64,000 nt of DNA from Panonychus citri. Taxonomy: Eukaryota > Arthropoda > Arachnida > Trombidiformes > Tetranychidae. Shown here piece after piece: positions 1 through 8,717 of the stretch. The stretch spans positions 124,001-188,000 of the forward strand of contig NW_026515508.1 in assembly GCF_014898815.1 (NCBI RefSeq), given 5' to 3'. A model generated the notes under the pieces. That model did no database searches, was not told the DNA's origin, and saw nothing but the letters and a program-made list of their open reading frames with translations. Within the stretch, counting starts at the first letter, position 1. Every line of letters begins with the position of its first letter. A program made the translations under genes and the position numbers.

Positions 1-49
1 TTTAATTTGAAATTTATTTTTTCAGATTTTAACATTAAAATCCCAAAGG

Positions 50-54
50 ATAAT
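50..54. repeat. Target-site duplication (ATAAT), left copy
   Basis: ATAAT directly abuts the LTR start at 55. The identical 5 bp at 5132-5136 abuts the end of the other LTR. Five bp is a usual staggered-cut length for LTR-retrotransposon integrases. Confidence 0.85.
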
Positions 55-405
55 TGTTGGAGCCTTTAGGGTTGGAACCGAGTGGTTAACAATAACACAA
101 TTTTTCACCTCTGTTTGTATTAGTTAATACAATATCAATTTGATGACTTTAATTTTTATTTCACTGGTTTTGTTATTCTTAACTATTTATTCAATTATTT
201 CACTGGATTAATTTGATTAGAATTTGGTTCAATCTTCACTGATTGAAGAACCTAATTCTTCTCTCCTTTTTCTTTGTTAGTCTAAATTACAGTGTTTTAT
301 ACAAGAGAGAGAGAGAGATAAAGTCAAGGTGACTTTTACCTGTTGTTGAAAACAAAGTAATAAAATGATTAACTTAATCTCTCTCTCTTTGACATTTTCC
401 TTACA
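55..405 (-). repeat. 3' LTR (minus-strand sense)
   Basis: A 351-bp direct repeat with TG...CA ends, nearly identical to 4779-5131. It contains a (GA)n tract near 306-320 and a CT-rich tract near its end. A third, deletion-ridden copy lies at 3681-3997. Confidence 0.88.
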
Positions 406-439
406 CTTCCGAATGACCATTTTTGAGCAGTGCCTGCGA

Positions 440-1417
440 TCAGTAGAGATAACAAAGAGGATTATAATTAGAATGATTTACATTAGATTTTAACATCATT
501 CTTATTTCATCAGCTGATGGTATTCGCTTTCCTTCTTTGGTTAGTTCTAAGTGCTTTCGATATAATTTGATCGTGAAACATGAGTCCAGTCCTGGATTAT
601 GGCCGTTGAGAGGATTATACGAGTCCCTTTTTAACCCCTTGGAATGAGGAAAGAAGAAGTTAACTAGTTTTTCTAATGAAATTTTACCATAGAGTTTCTG
701 GACATTGACCACTTCAATTTTCCATTCCTTAAGATCACCATCATTTATATTTATCTTTTTTAGTTCTTTATCGTCGGAATCAAATATCAAAACTCTTTTA
801 CCACCACAGGCGAGTAAGATGTTTGACTTTACCTCTTCTAACGTCTTTCCATCTTGGACTTGTTGCATTTGAACGCTAGATATGGGGGTGGTCAAGTGAG
901 CGACGTTCATTGTTTTTATGTATTCACAATAAATTACTTGGGCACCAAGTCCATTGCTGCTGAACCAACCAGCGAGGGTGACAAAGAGTGCTTTTCCGTC
1001 GACGGTCATACCTTCGGTGTCAATAGCCAACGTAGGTTTTTCTCCTTTGGGTTTCCCAATAGGTTTCAACTTTTCCAACAATTTGCAGTCCAAGTTTCCG
1101 ACATTTTTCCAGAAAATTGGGTTCTCTCTCACTTTCCGACGTTTTGAAGAAGGTTGATCATCGGTAGAGATGAGGTTAACTCTTGGGATTTCTTCGTCTT
1201 TTCTTAACCAAGGGCAACAAGCTATTTTGTGACCATCCTCAAGACAAGCAGCGCAGAAGGTGCAATCGCGGGTTTCGTGTGCATATCTGAAGCAGATTGC
1301 ACAATGTTTTTCTCTTAATTTGGAGACTATCGGGCAAAATTTAAGGAGTTTCTTGGTTTCTTGATAGCCATCATCTAAATCTTTTTTATTTCCAGCGGAA
1401 ATCGTTACCTTAACCAT
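440..1417 (-). CDS. Zinc-knuckle / DEDDh-type exonuclease-like protein of the LTR element
   Basis: Uninterrupted 325-residue ORF inside the LTR element. Two CCHC zinc knuckles are visible: C39-x2-C42-x4-H47-x4-C52 and C55-x2-C58-x4-H63 followed by C67/C68. A basic stretch (SKRRKVR) follows near residue 91. The C-terminal two thirds look like a DEDDh 3'-5' exonuclease of the REXO/ISG20 type: an exo I motif AIDTEG (D133, E135), an aspartate cluster FDSDD (213-216) as candidate exo II, and an exo III region NGHNPGLDS with H273-x4-D278 followed by LY. All five expected acidic/His residues can therefore be placed. Zinc knuckles suit a nucleocapsid-like RNA-binding role; the exonuclease assignment is by motif only. 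No Gag capsid or polymerase domain is present. A truncated copy with frame damage lies at 3998-4697 and an inverted fragment at 3305-3680. Start chosen as the ATG just before the Lys/Asp-rich N terminus. Confidence 0.72.
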   Translation of the reverse strand: MVKVTISAGNKKDLDDGYQETKKLLKFCPIVSKLREKHCAICFRYAHETRDCTFCAACLEDGHKIACCPWLRKDEEIPRVNLISTDDQPSSKRRKVRENPIFWKNVGNLDCKLLEKLKPIGKPKGEKPTLAIDTEGMTVDGKALFVTLAGWFSSNGLGAQVIYCEYIKTMNVAHLTTPISSVQMQQVQDGKTLEEVKSNILLACGGKRVLIFDSDDKELKKININDGDLKEWKIEVVNVQKLYGKISLEKLVNFFFPHSKGLKRDSYNPLNGHNPGLDSCFTIKLYRKHLELTKEGKRIPSADEIRMMLKSNVNHSNYNPLCYLY

Positions 1418-3221
1418 TTTTCTGTCTAATGGTACATTGTACAGTGAAGTTTTATTATTCCTAATTGAAGTGGAAATGGGAACACCAGACTGGTTAAATA
1501 CTCCTCGTAAGTATCAGTCAAGATTAAGATATTGGTGATAAAGAGGAAAGAATTATCTGGCATCTAATAAAAGAAATAAAATAAAACTTAAAATTAGAAT
1601 AATTGGTTAATTGGGATGTAGTCAGGCTTAATTGGGAAAGTTTATCCTTATTCTTTTCTTAGTTTTGTTTATGATGACAGGCTCAGTGTTCATTAGTAAA
1701 CTGTTGGTCTAGGTTGATAGATTATTTTGACGATTTGGAGGATTAACATGACGAGAATAGAAAGGAGATGAGTCCGAGAAAGAGGTTAAAAGCGTCGTTT
1801 TGGTACGTGAACCAAGATTCATTGGTTTGACGTTGAGCTTAATGACCATTTTTGAGCAATTCTAACTTTTCTGGTTCTAATTTTATTCTCTCATAATCAT
1901 GGGGTGATAATTGCCAGTTGATTGTTGTTGACCAGGAAGTCACGTCTTTCTCATGTGTGATATTGGGTCGTTAGATGTATACGAGGTTTGACCGATCTGA
2001 AATGACATTAGATATTCAGTACTATTACCATAAACAAGACAAAATTGAGAATGTGAGATGATTGTTACTTATCCTGTTAACGAAAATATCTTCATCTTTT
2101 CAATTATTTTAATTTGAAAGTTAATATGATCAATGAACACATCAGTAATTTCCATAATCCGGCCTCAGGCACTTTGTGACAGAACTTTCCCGTATCAAAT
2201 TTAGTTTTCGATGCAATCATCTTCGGTTACTTCACACATTTCAGGTGGCTTCGAGGTTGTGTTTACCACGATAAACTTCGGCCAACATAATTCTTGATAC
2301 AATTTCAGTGTTGTTTATTGAATTAAGGTGAATGGATCAACTTTGTGTATGATGAGATCATCAGCGTAATTATCGACTCTGAATAATAACTCGACGAGGA
2401 TTGTTTTGTTGATCGTTTTGAAAGTTACTGCAATTTTCCATGGAGCAAGGGCACTTTTCCATGGTAACTCTACTTTGAAAAGTTCAATAAGCTTTCAGTA
2501 TCTTTCCCATTTTCCATTGCGACTGGTTTCTCTCATGATTTCGTTGATTCGTTGTGTTTGATAAACAACAGTGGCTGATTGGAGAGGTGATTGGGATCAT
2601 TTGCTCTAACTCATCTAGTCAGTGTTCGTTGAAAGGATCTGATCTGCAATGTGCGAGGTTATTTTGATGGTTATTTAGTACCTCGTAGGTTAGATTTGAG
2701 GCTGTTGCTAACAAGTCATAATTTGGTGATTGGAAGATCAATTCTTAATTGTACCGAACAATTACAGCTAATGATCCTATTAGAAGAGTTGAAAATATTA
2801 CTCTTTCTTCTTTTCTGTGTATATTTGATCAAAAGTGAAAAGAGTGTAAGTTGATTTTCAACATAAGATTCTGATGTTGTCGTGCTAGCTCAATATATCT
2901 TCTCTATTATATGGTTTTAACCACAAACCCATTTATTTCCTCTCCACACCTCGGTGCTTCCTTTATGAGTCTTTTACAGCAAATTTGTTGACCCTGATTA
3001 TCGTCTCACACTTATCACGTCAATACTCAAGCTTCCATGTATGGGTAATTTAATTTATAGCATGGATTCTGTATGATTATCATGTAATTTACATTTTACG
3101 TCCATTTATTATCTTATGCTTCGTTGCTCTCCAGATCACGTCAGCACCATATTCAGTCCAGAGCAAACTATCAGAAGAGAATGATTAGTATCATCATCTG
3201 TTTGTTGAGATGAGAGGGTGG
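1418..3221. other. LTR-element interior without recognisable ORF
   Basis: 1.8 kb between the exonuclease-like ORF and the rearranged leader. No reading frame of convincing length or similarity is seen on either strand. An 18-nt word, AATGACCATTTTTGAGCA, at 1841-1858 recurs at 412-429 and 4004-4021 beside LTR ends. Confidence 0.5.
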
Positions 3222-3232
3222 GCTCAACATTT

Positions 3233-3304
3233 TGGTGGCCCGTGTGAGGGCTCGACCCGACCCTGAGGTTAAGAGCCTCATCTGCCGACTGAGCTAACCT
3301 TCGT
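3233..3304 (-). tRNA. tRNA-derived sequence (anticodon CTT), inverted copy with small deletions
   Basis: The minus strand reads as a tRNA with an intact anticodon arm carrying CTT (Lys), a D-arm, a shortened T-arm and an encoded CCA at 3235-3233. The 5' acceptor strand is missing. It is preceded in plus-strand sense by only nine nt of LTR end (GGCTCAACA) and is followed by an inverted fragment of the element ORF. Probably a reverse-transcribed primer tRNA, not an active gene. Confidence 0.6.
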
Positions 3305-3680
3305 CAAACGTGGAAAGTGAGAGAACCCAATTTTCTGGAAAATGTCGGAAACTTGGACTGCAAATTGTTGGAAAAGTTGAAACCTATTGGGAAACCCAAA
3401 GGAGAAAAACCTACGTTGGCTATTGACACCGAAGGTATGACCGTCGACGGAAAAGCACTCTTATCACCCTCGCTGGTTGGTTCAGCAGCAATGGACTTGG
3501 TGCCCAAGTAATTTTGAATACATAAAAACAATGAACGTCGCTCACTTGACCACCCCCATATCTAGCGTTCAAATACAACAAGTCCAAGATGGAAGACGTT
3601 AGAGGTAAAGTCAAACATCTTACTCGTGTGGTAAAGAGAGTTTGTTATTCCGTGATAAAACTAAAAAATAAATATAAATA
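3305..3680 (+). pseudogene. Inverted fragment of the exonuclease-like ORF
   Basis: The plus strand here repeats the coding strand of about 1135 down to 745, including the AIDTEG exo I coding segment, but with short deletions that shift frame. It joins directly to an LTR copy in the opposite orientation at 3681, so it is part of an internal fold-back arrangement. Confidence 0.8.
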
Positions 3681-3997
3681 TTGGAGCTTTAGGTTGGAAC
3701 AGTGGTTAACAATAACACAATTTTTCACCTCTGTTTGTATTAGTTAATACAATATCAATTTGATGACTTTAATTTTTGTTTCACTGGTTTTGTTATTCTT
3801 AACTATTTGTTACTGGATTAATTTGTTAAATTTGGTTCAATCTTCACTGTTGAAGAACTAATTCTTCTCTCCTTCTATTTGTTAGTCTAAATTACAGTGT
3901 TTTATACAAGAGAGATAAAGTCAAGGTGACTTTTACTGTTGTTGAAAACAAAGTAATAAAATGATTAACAATCTCTCTCTCTTTGCATTTTCTTACA
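3681..3997 (-). repeat. Internal degenerate LTR copy
   Basis: Aligns end to end with the 351-bp LTR but is about 35 nt shorter through many small deletions, mostly within homopolymers or doubled bases. It lacks the first TG and begins TTGGAGC. Confidence 0.85.
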
Positions 3998-4697
3998 CTT
4001 CCGAATGACCATTTTTGAGCAGTGCCTGCGATCAGTGAGATAACAAAGAGTTATAATTAGAATGATTTAACAGATTTTAACATCATTCTTATTTCATCAA
4101 CTGATGTATTCGCTTTCCTTCTTTAGTTAGTTCTAAGTGCTTTCGATATAATTTGATCGTGAAACATGAATTCAGTCCTGGATTATCAATGTTGAGAGGA
4201 TTATACAGTCCTTTTTAACCTTGGAATGAGGAAGAAAAGTTAACTAGTTTTCTAATGAATTTTACCATAGGTTTCTGGACATTGACCACTTCAATTTTCC
4301 ATTCCTTGAATCTATATCATTTATATTTATCTTTTGTTCTTTATCGTCGGAATCAAATATCAAAACTCTTTTACCACAGGCGAGTAAGATGTTTGACTTT
4401 ACCTCTTCTAACGTCTTTCCATCTTGGACTTGTTGCATTTGAACGCTAGATATGGGGTGGTCAAGTGAGCGTTCATTGTTTTATGTATTCACAATAAATT
4501 ACTTGGGCACCAAGTCCATGCTGAACCAACCAGCGAGGGTGACAAAGAATTTTCGTCGACGGTCATACCTTCGGTGTCAATAGCCAACGTAGGTTTTCTC
4601 CTTTGGTTTAATAGGTTTCAACTTTTCCAACAATTTGCAGTCAAGTTTCGACATTTTTCCAGAAAATTGGGTTCTCTCTCACTTTCCGACGTTTTGA
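3998..4697 (-). pseudogene. Degenerate truncated copy of the element ORF
   Basis: Corresponds to about 406-1155 with numerous 1-15 nt deletions that destroy the frame. It stops where the tRNA-like sequence begins. At the junction the ORF sequence and the tRNA share microhomology: GAAGGTT, TCGGTAGAG and ATGAGG are present in both copy 1 (around 1150-1173) and the tRNA. Confidence 0.8.
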
Positions 4698-4775
4698 CGA
4701 AGGTTAGCTCAGTCGGTAGAGCATGAGGCTCTTAACCTCAGGGTCGTGGGTTCGAGCCCCTCACACGGGCCACCA
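4698..4775 (+). tRNA. tRNA-Lys(CTT)-like sequence fused to the LTR (extended primer-binding site)
   Basis: D-arm GCTC/GAGC, a perfect five-bp anticodon stem TGAGG/CCTCA around loop CTCTTAA (anticodon CTT), variable region GGGTC, a T-arm with loop TTCGAGC, and an encoded CCA at 4773-4775. The T-stem 3' side carries two extra nt and the 5' acceptor strand is replaced by element sequence, so it would not make a normal tRNA. Its 3' end lies three nt from the 5' LTR, exactly where a primer binding site belongs, but a normal site copies only about 8-18 nt of the tRNA. Confidence 0.65.
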
Positions 4776-4778
4776 AAA

Positions 4779-5131
4779 TGTTGGAGCCTTTAGGGTTGGA
4801 ACCGAGTGGTTAACAATAACACAATTTTTCACCTCTGTTTGTATTAGTTAATACAATATCAATTTGATGACTTTAATTTTTATTTCACTGGTTTTGTTAT
4901 TCTTAACTATTTATTCAATTATTTCACTGGATTAATTTGATTAGAATTTGGTTCAATCTTCACTGATTGAAGAACCTAATTCTTCTCTCCTTTTTCTTTG
5001 TTAGTCTAAATTACAGTGTTTTATACAAGGGAGAGAGAGAGAGATAAAGTCAAGGTGACTTTTACCTGTTGTTGAAAACAAAGTAATAAAATTATTAACT
5101 TAATCTCTCTCTCTTTGACATTTTCCTTACA
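4779..5131 (-). repeat. 5' LTR (minus-strand sense)
   Basis: 353-bp direct repeat of 55-405 with TG...CA ends, differing by one substitution and a slightly longer GA run. Followed by the right-hand ATAAT target duplication at 5132-5136. Confidence 0.88.
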
Positions 5132-5136
5132 ATAAT

Positions 5137-6742
5137 TATTATTATCTAAGCTTATTAACAACAATGAAAACATATTGGATACCAAGGATTAACCGGATTA
5201 AATTTGATTCATAGTTAATTGATAAGATTAAGTATCATGATTAACTAACAAGTAATCAAGGGATAACATAGATTAATAGATTGTTGCGAAAAAGACTAAT
5301 CCAAAAAGTGAATTAAGTTAATCCAATTTGAAAAGGATTAACATGAAAATCTGTTAATCAACAGAATGAGAAGATTTTTGTTTTGATTAAATAATTTATT
5401 GATTCTCGTTGACAATTAACAAAAAAGCAATATAATTATGATTAGCTAATGATATTTGATAATGTAATTATTAATTGTTATAGTTAATAGTTTCTACTTG
5501 ATATTGTATTGATATTAATGATGACAATTAATCATAATGATTAGTAGTTGTGTAACAAAAAAAAAAGTTTCATGGTAAACAATTAAAAGATTTCAATTAA
5601 TGATTAACTTTGGAAAAGTGAAATTAATTGTTTTAAATTGTCAATACAATTGATATTTCATCGTAATTGTTACTCTTAATTGTTCAAAGGTGATTGTTTT
5701 TTATTTTTCTCTCTCTTAATTGTTATATTTAATTACAATGTGTTCACTTTCTTAACTATCATTAACTAATAACATTTACTCACGTTAACAATTAATGATT
5801 TAATGATTTAAAGGAGAGAGAGAGAGAGTGAAAAAAATTAGAATCATAAATTTATGATTGATTAATCAATTTTTAATTAAAGATATAGTTTTTAATCATT
5901 AACATCAACAATTTAAATCAATTGAAAAATTGATTAATTTTTTAAATCTTAAATGAAAAACAAGTTAACATAAATTGACATGAAAATATTTAATAGTTTG
6001 GTTAATCAGTTGGTTACCAAAGTGATCAAGACACAATTTATTAATTATTAATAATAAACAAGGAGATAATTTTGCTTTTTCATTGTTAATTAATTATTCT
6101 GAACACGGTGATTAACATTAAAATACTACAACAATCAAATCTAATTGCTGAGCTTTCCAAATCCTAGTTAACTGGCCAATGGTCAAATCTTTTGCTTGAT
6201 TGTTGTTGATAATAATGTAATATAATATTACAATCAAATCAAAATTGATTTAATCACAGTGATTATAATTAATAGTTTGATGATGATGATGATAATTAAC
6301 TCATAGTATTATTTTGTTTTTGTTTTAACGTAAACTAATTTAACTAAATTTGTTTCTACCTCTGTTTTAATCATTATCCTGATGAGAATGACAATTAATG
6401 ATGACAAATACGTGATATGAACTGTTAATTGTTTATATGTTAATTGTTACTGATTATGAGAAAGACAATCAACTAGAATTAAATCATCTCAGATTTACCA
6501 AGTGATTAGAGTTTTAATTGTTTGGGTTGATGATTAAATGGTCTTGGGAGTGTTTCACAAATTTTCACAATTAGCATTATATTTACATGATGATTGTTAA
6601 TGAAAAAATTTATTTCCACTTTTTAATTGTTACAATTAGTAAACATTGAAAGGTTACCTGATGATGATTAAAGTTTTATTAATTGTTAATCAACTCTCTC
6701 TCTCTCTCTCTCCCTCTTATTCAACATACTAATTAAAGTGAT
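5137..6742. other. AT-rich intergenic sequence
   Basis: No gene seen. Dominated by words such as TTAATTG and CAATTAA, with short (GA)n and (CT)n tracts near 5815 and 6693-6713. Confidence 0.6.
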
Positions 6743-7549
6743 TTAACTGTTAATTAAAATTAACAATAAAATGAATAAGCTACCTATTAATATTTGGATA
6801 AGTTTGTTGGACATTAAATTGTCAAATAATTGAGTTAATTGTTGCCAAGTAATTAAACTGTTATTTGTAAAGTTAATTGCTGTTGATGGACGATTATTAT
6901 ATTTGTAATCATAATAGATTGATGAACCAATTGAAGTTGATGGTGAATGACAATTAAACTGATTATTATTGGTTTTAATTGTTTCCAAATTGTTGGTTAA
7001 TTGTGGTGATGATTGGGTTGATAAAGATGAATTTGATTGATCAAGATAAATGATTGAAGTTAATGATGATGATCTTGATTGTAATGATATTGTTGTTGAT
7101 GATTTATCATCATTTCCATATTCAATTATAATCTCTGGTGATAATGGACGAATAGGATAATCAATTGATTGTTGACTCGTGTTAACTAAATTGTTTGATT
7201 CAATTGAATTTACAAATGACTCTAAATCATTTAAAACTTTACTATGAGATTGAAGGAGAGTCTTAATTTCAATTGATTGTTCAGGTTGATTGTATAATGT
7301 TTGAAAATAACTTCGACCATTTAAAATTGCTTCCTTCATTTGACCAATCAATGAATCAATACCTTGATTACCATCAGAATTAATCAATTGATTCAGTTTA
7401 TCCCCTGTAGTCTCAGTGTTAGAGTTAATTGTTGACAAACTACTTGCCGTTGATTGTTTACCAAATAAATTAGTCACTTGATCGCGAAGTATTTTAAGAT
7501 CATCAATATTTGAGCACAATAATTTCAGTTGATTATCTAAATCGATCAT
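6743..7549 (-). CDS. Unrecognised tail-anchored protein
   Basis: 268 residues from the ATG at 7549. The ORF is open further upstream, but a polypyrimidine tract and AG lie five nt before this ATG, suggesting a 5'-UTR intron acceptor, so the shorter start is preferred. The N terminus (LDNQLKLLCSNIDDLK) looks helical and coiled-coil-like. The middle is Ser/Thr/Asn-rich and probably disordered. The last about 20 residues form a single hydrophobic helix (LIQILIGSLFILLLILI) ending in two polar residues, the layout of a C-terminal tail anchor facing the cytosol. Divergent from the SmG gene about 650 bp away, with which it probably shares a promoter region. I do not recognise the family. Codon use and the absence of frame breaks suggest a real gene. 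Confidence 0.6.
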   Translation of the reverse strand: MIDLDNQLKLLCSNIDDLKILRDQVTNLFGKQSTASSLSTINSNTETTGDKLNQLINSDGNQGIDSLIGQMKEAILNGRSYFQTLYNQPEQSIEIKTLLQSHSKVLNDLESFVNSIESNNLVNTSQQSIDYPIRPLSPEIIIEYGNDDKSSTTISLQSRSSSLTSIIYLDQSNSSLSTQSSPQLTNNLETIKTNNNQFNCHSPSTSIGSSIYYDYKYNNRPSTAINFTNNSLITWQQLTQLFDNLMSNKLIQILIGSLFILLLILINS

Positions 7550-7836
7550 TTTTACTGAGAAAAAAAAAGATCGCAACAAAAAATTAACAATCAAATTTAA
7601 TTGAATCAACACAATTACGATTTTCTTATATTGAGGATTTTTCAGTTTCCCTTTTTTCATTGGATTCGGTCAATAATTTCATTATCCTTAATCCTTATCC
7701 TAAAGTTTTCGTGTCAATTTATCCCTTTAAATAAAAGGATTACTATCAGAATGGATTTTGATTAGAGTTACAATTAAAGGGAAAAGTTAATTAATAGACA
7801 ATTTAAATTGTTTACAGTTTATAATTTATTTTGAAC

Positions 7837-7879
7837 GAAGCGCTTCACATGACATGTGCCTCCGTCTGGAGGATGGCGG
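7837..7879. promoter_or_regulatory. Palindrome cluster in bidirectional promoter
   Basis: GC-rich island in AT-rich DNA between divergent genes. In order: GAAGCGCTTC (7837-7846), CACATGACATGTG (two opposed E-boxes, 7846-7858), CCTCCGTCTGGAGG (7859-7872), then ATGGCGG (7873-7879), a YY1/Pho-like core. Binding is inferred from motif form only. Confidence 0.5.
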
Positions 7880-8072
7880 TTGTGGTTTATGAAACATGTT
7901 TGTTGACAAAGAGAGTTGATTGTTACTGTTGATAGTTAATTAATTTTTTTTTCATCAATTTGATTAACCGTTTCTGGAATCATTAAGTTAATTGTGTCCT
8001 GTTAGAGTGTTGACAATTCACCAACTTTAACTTGATCGTCTTGTTTGTTTAGAAGAAAATCGAAACACTAAG

Positions 8073-8173
8073 GTAAATGATTTGTCTTTTTTTTCTTCAT
8101 TTTTTCTTTGTTTTTCTTGATCTTTTTTGTTTATCGGTTTCGCTTTTGTTTTTCATTTACCTTTCGTTTGCAG
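8073..8173 (+). other. 5'-UTR intron of the SmG gene
   Basis: Donor AAG|GTAAAT and acceptor TTTGCAG preceded by a long T-rich tract, removing 101 nt and leaving 24 nt of leader before the ATG at 8198. Confidence 0.6.
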
Positions 8174-8197
8174 CTATTTATTAGTTAATCCATCACC

Positions 8198-8428
8198 ATG
8201 AGTCGAGCTCATCCTCCGGAATTGAAAAAGTATTTGGATAAACAGTTAACTCTTACCCTGAATGGAGCTCGTAGGGTTTCGGGTATTCTTCGTGGTTTTG
8301 ATCCTTTCATGAATCTGGTTCTGGATGAGGCAACAGAGGAAACCAAAGAATCCAGAATTCCATTGGGAATGATTGTAGTTCGAGGTAATGCTGTTTACTT
8401 GTTGGAATCTGCTGACAGAATTTCTTAA
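8198..8428 (+). CDS. SNRPG: Small nuclear ribonucleoprotein G (Sm protein G)
   Basis: 76 residues, the same length as human SmG. It is one of seven Sm proteins forming the ring on U1, U2, U4 and U5 snRNAs in the spliceosome. It starts MSRAHPPELKKYLDKQL, and the Sm1 motif shows RGFDPFMNLVLDEA with the Asp and Asn used at the RNA-binding site; the Sm2 motif is IVVRGNAVYLLE. Single coding exon with start context CACCATG. A 101-nt 5'-UTR intron lies upstream. It is tail-to-tail with SPTLC1, with only 289 bp between the stop codons. Confidence 0.97.
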   Translation: MSRAHPPELKKYLDKQLTLTLNGARRVSGILRGFDPFMNLVLDEATEETKESRIPLGMIVVRGNAVYLLESADRIS

Positions 8429-8717
8429 TGATCATGATCCTGGTTGGAAAAAAAAATATGCACAATTATATTTAAATAATTATGCTATTAAGTTGTGATG
8501 ATAATTTGGTAATTGGTAAACCTTATTATTATTTTCCATCTTTCTCTCATTTCTCCTGCTTTATTTTTTTTTTGTATTATTTATATTATGGATAAAATAA
8601 TATTGTATTTGTGACCTAAAAAGAAGCCAAGAAAAATTATCTTGGACTTTGATGGATTTTGCCGCTTTTGTGAGTGGAAAATAGAAACAAAGAAAAAGTA
8701 TCAACTTGAAAACTTGA

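Larger units (their letters stand above)
55..5131 (-). mobile_element. Complete non-autonomous LTR retrotransposon with exonuclease-like ORF
   Basis: Two nearly identical direct repeats, 55-405 and 4779-5131, each begin TGTTGGAG and end CCTTACA (TG...CA ends) and differ at only a few positions, so the insertion looks young. The 5 bp ATAAT occurs immediately before the first (50-54) and immediately after the second (5132-5136), a target-site duplication. Read on the minus strand, the 5' LTR (4779-5131) is followed after three nt by TGGTGGCCCGTGTG, which has the form of a tRNA primer binding site, so minus is the sense strand. The 4.4-kb interior holds one good ORF (440-1417) and no recognisable reverse transcriptase, integrase or protease, so it would need enzymes in trans. 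The stretch 3222-4777 is a rearranged, partly inverted duplicate of element sequence. Confidence 0.88.

Noticed and set aside
854..1157. Plus-strand ORFs opposite the exonuclease-like gene
   Set aside because: They are antisense shadows of the 440-1417 frame, with no independent features.
4698..4775. A functional tRNA-Lys gene
   Set aside because: The 5' acceptor strand is missing, CCA is encoded, and the sequence sits exactly at the LTR primer site; it reads as a copied primer.
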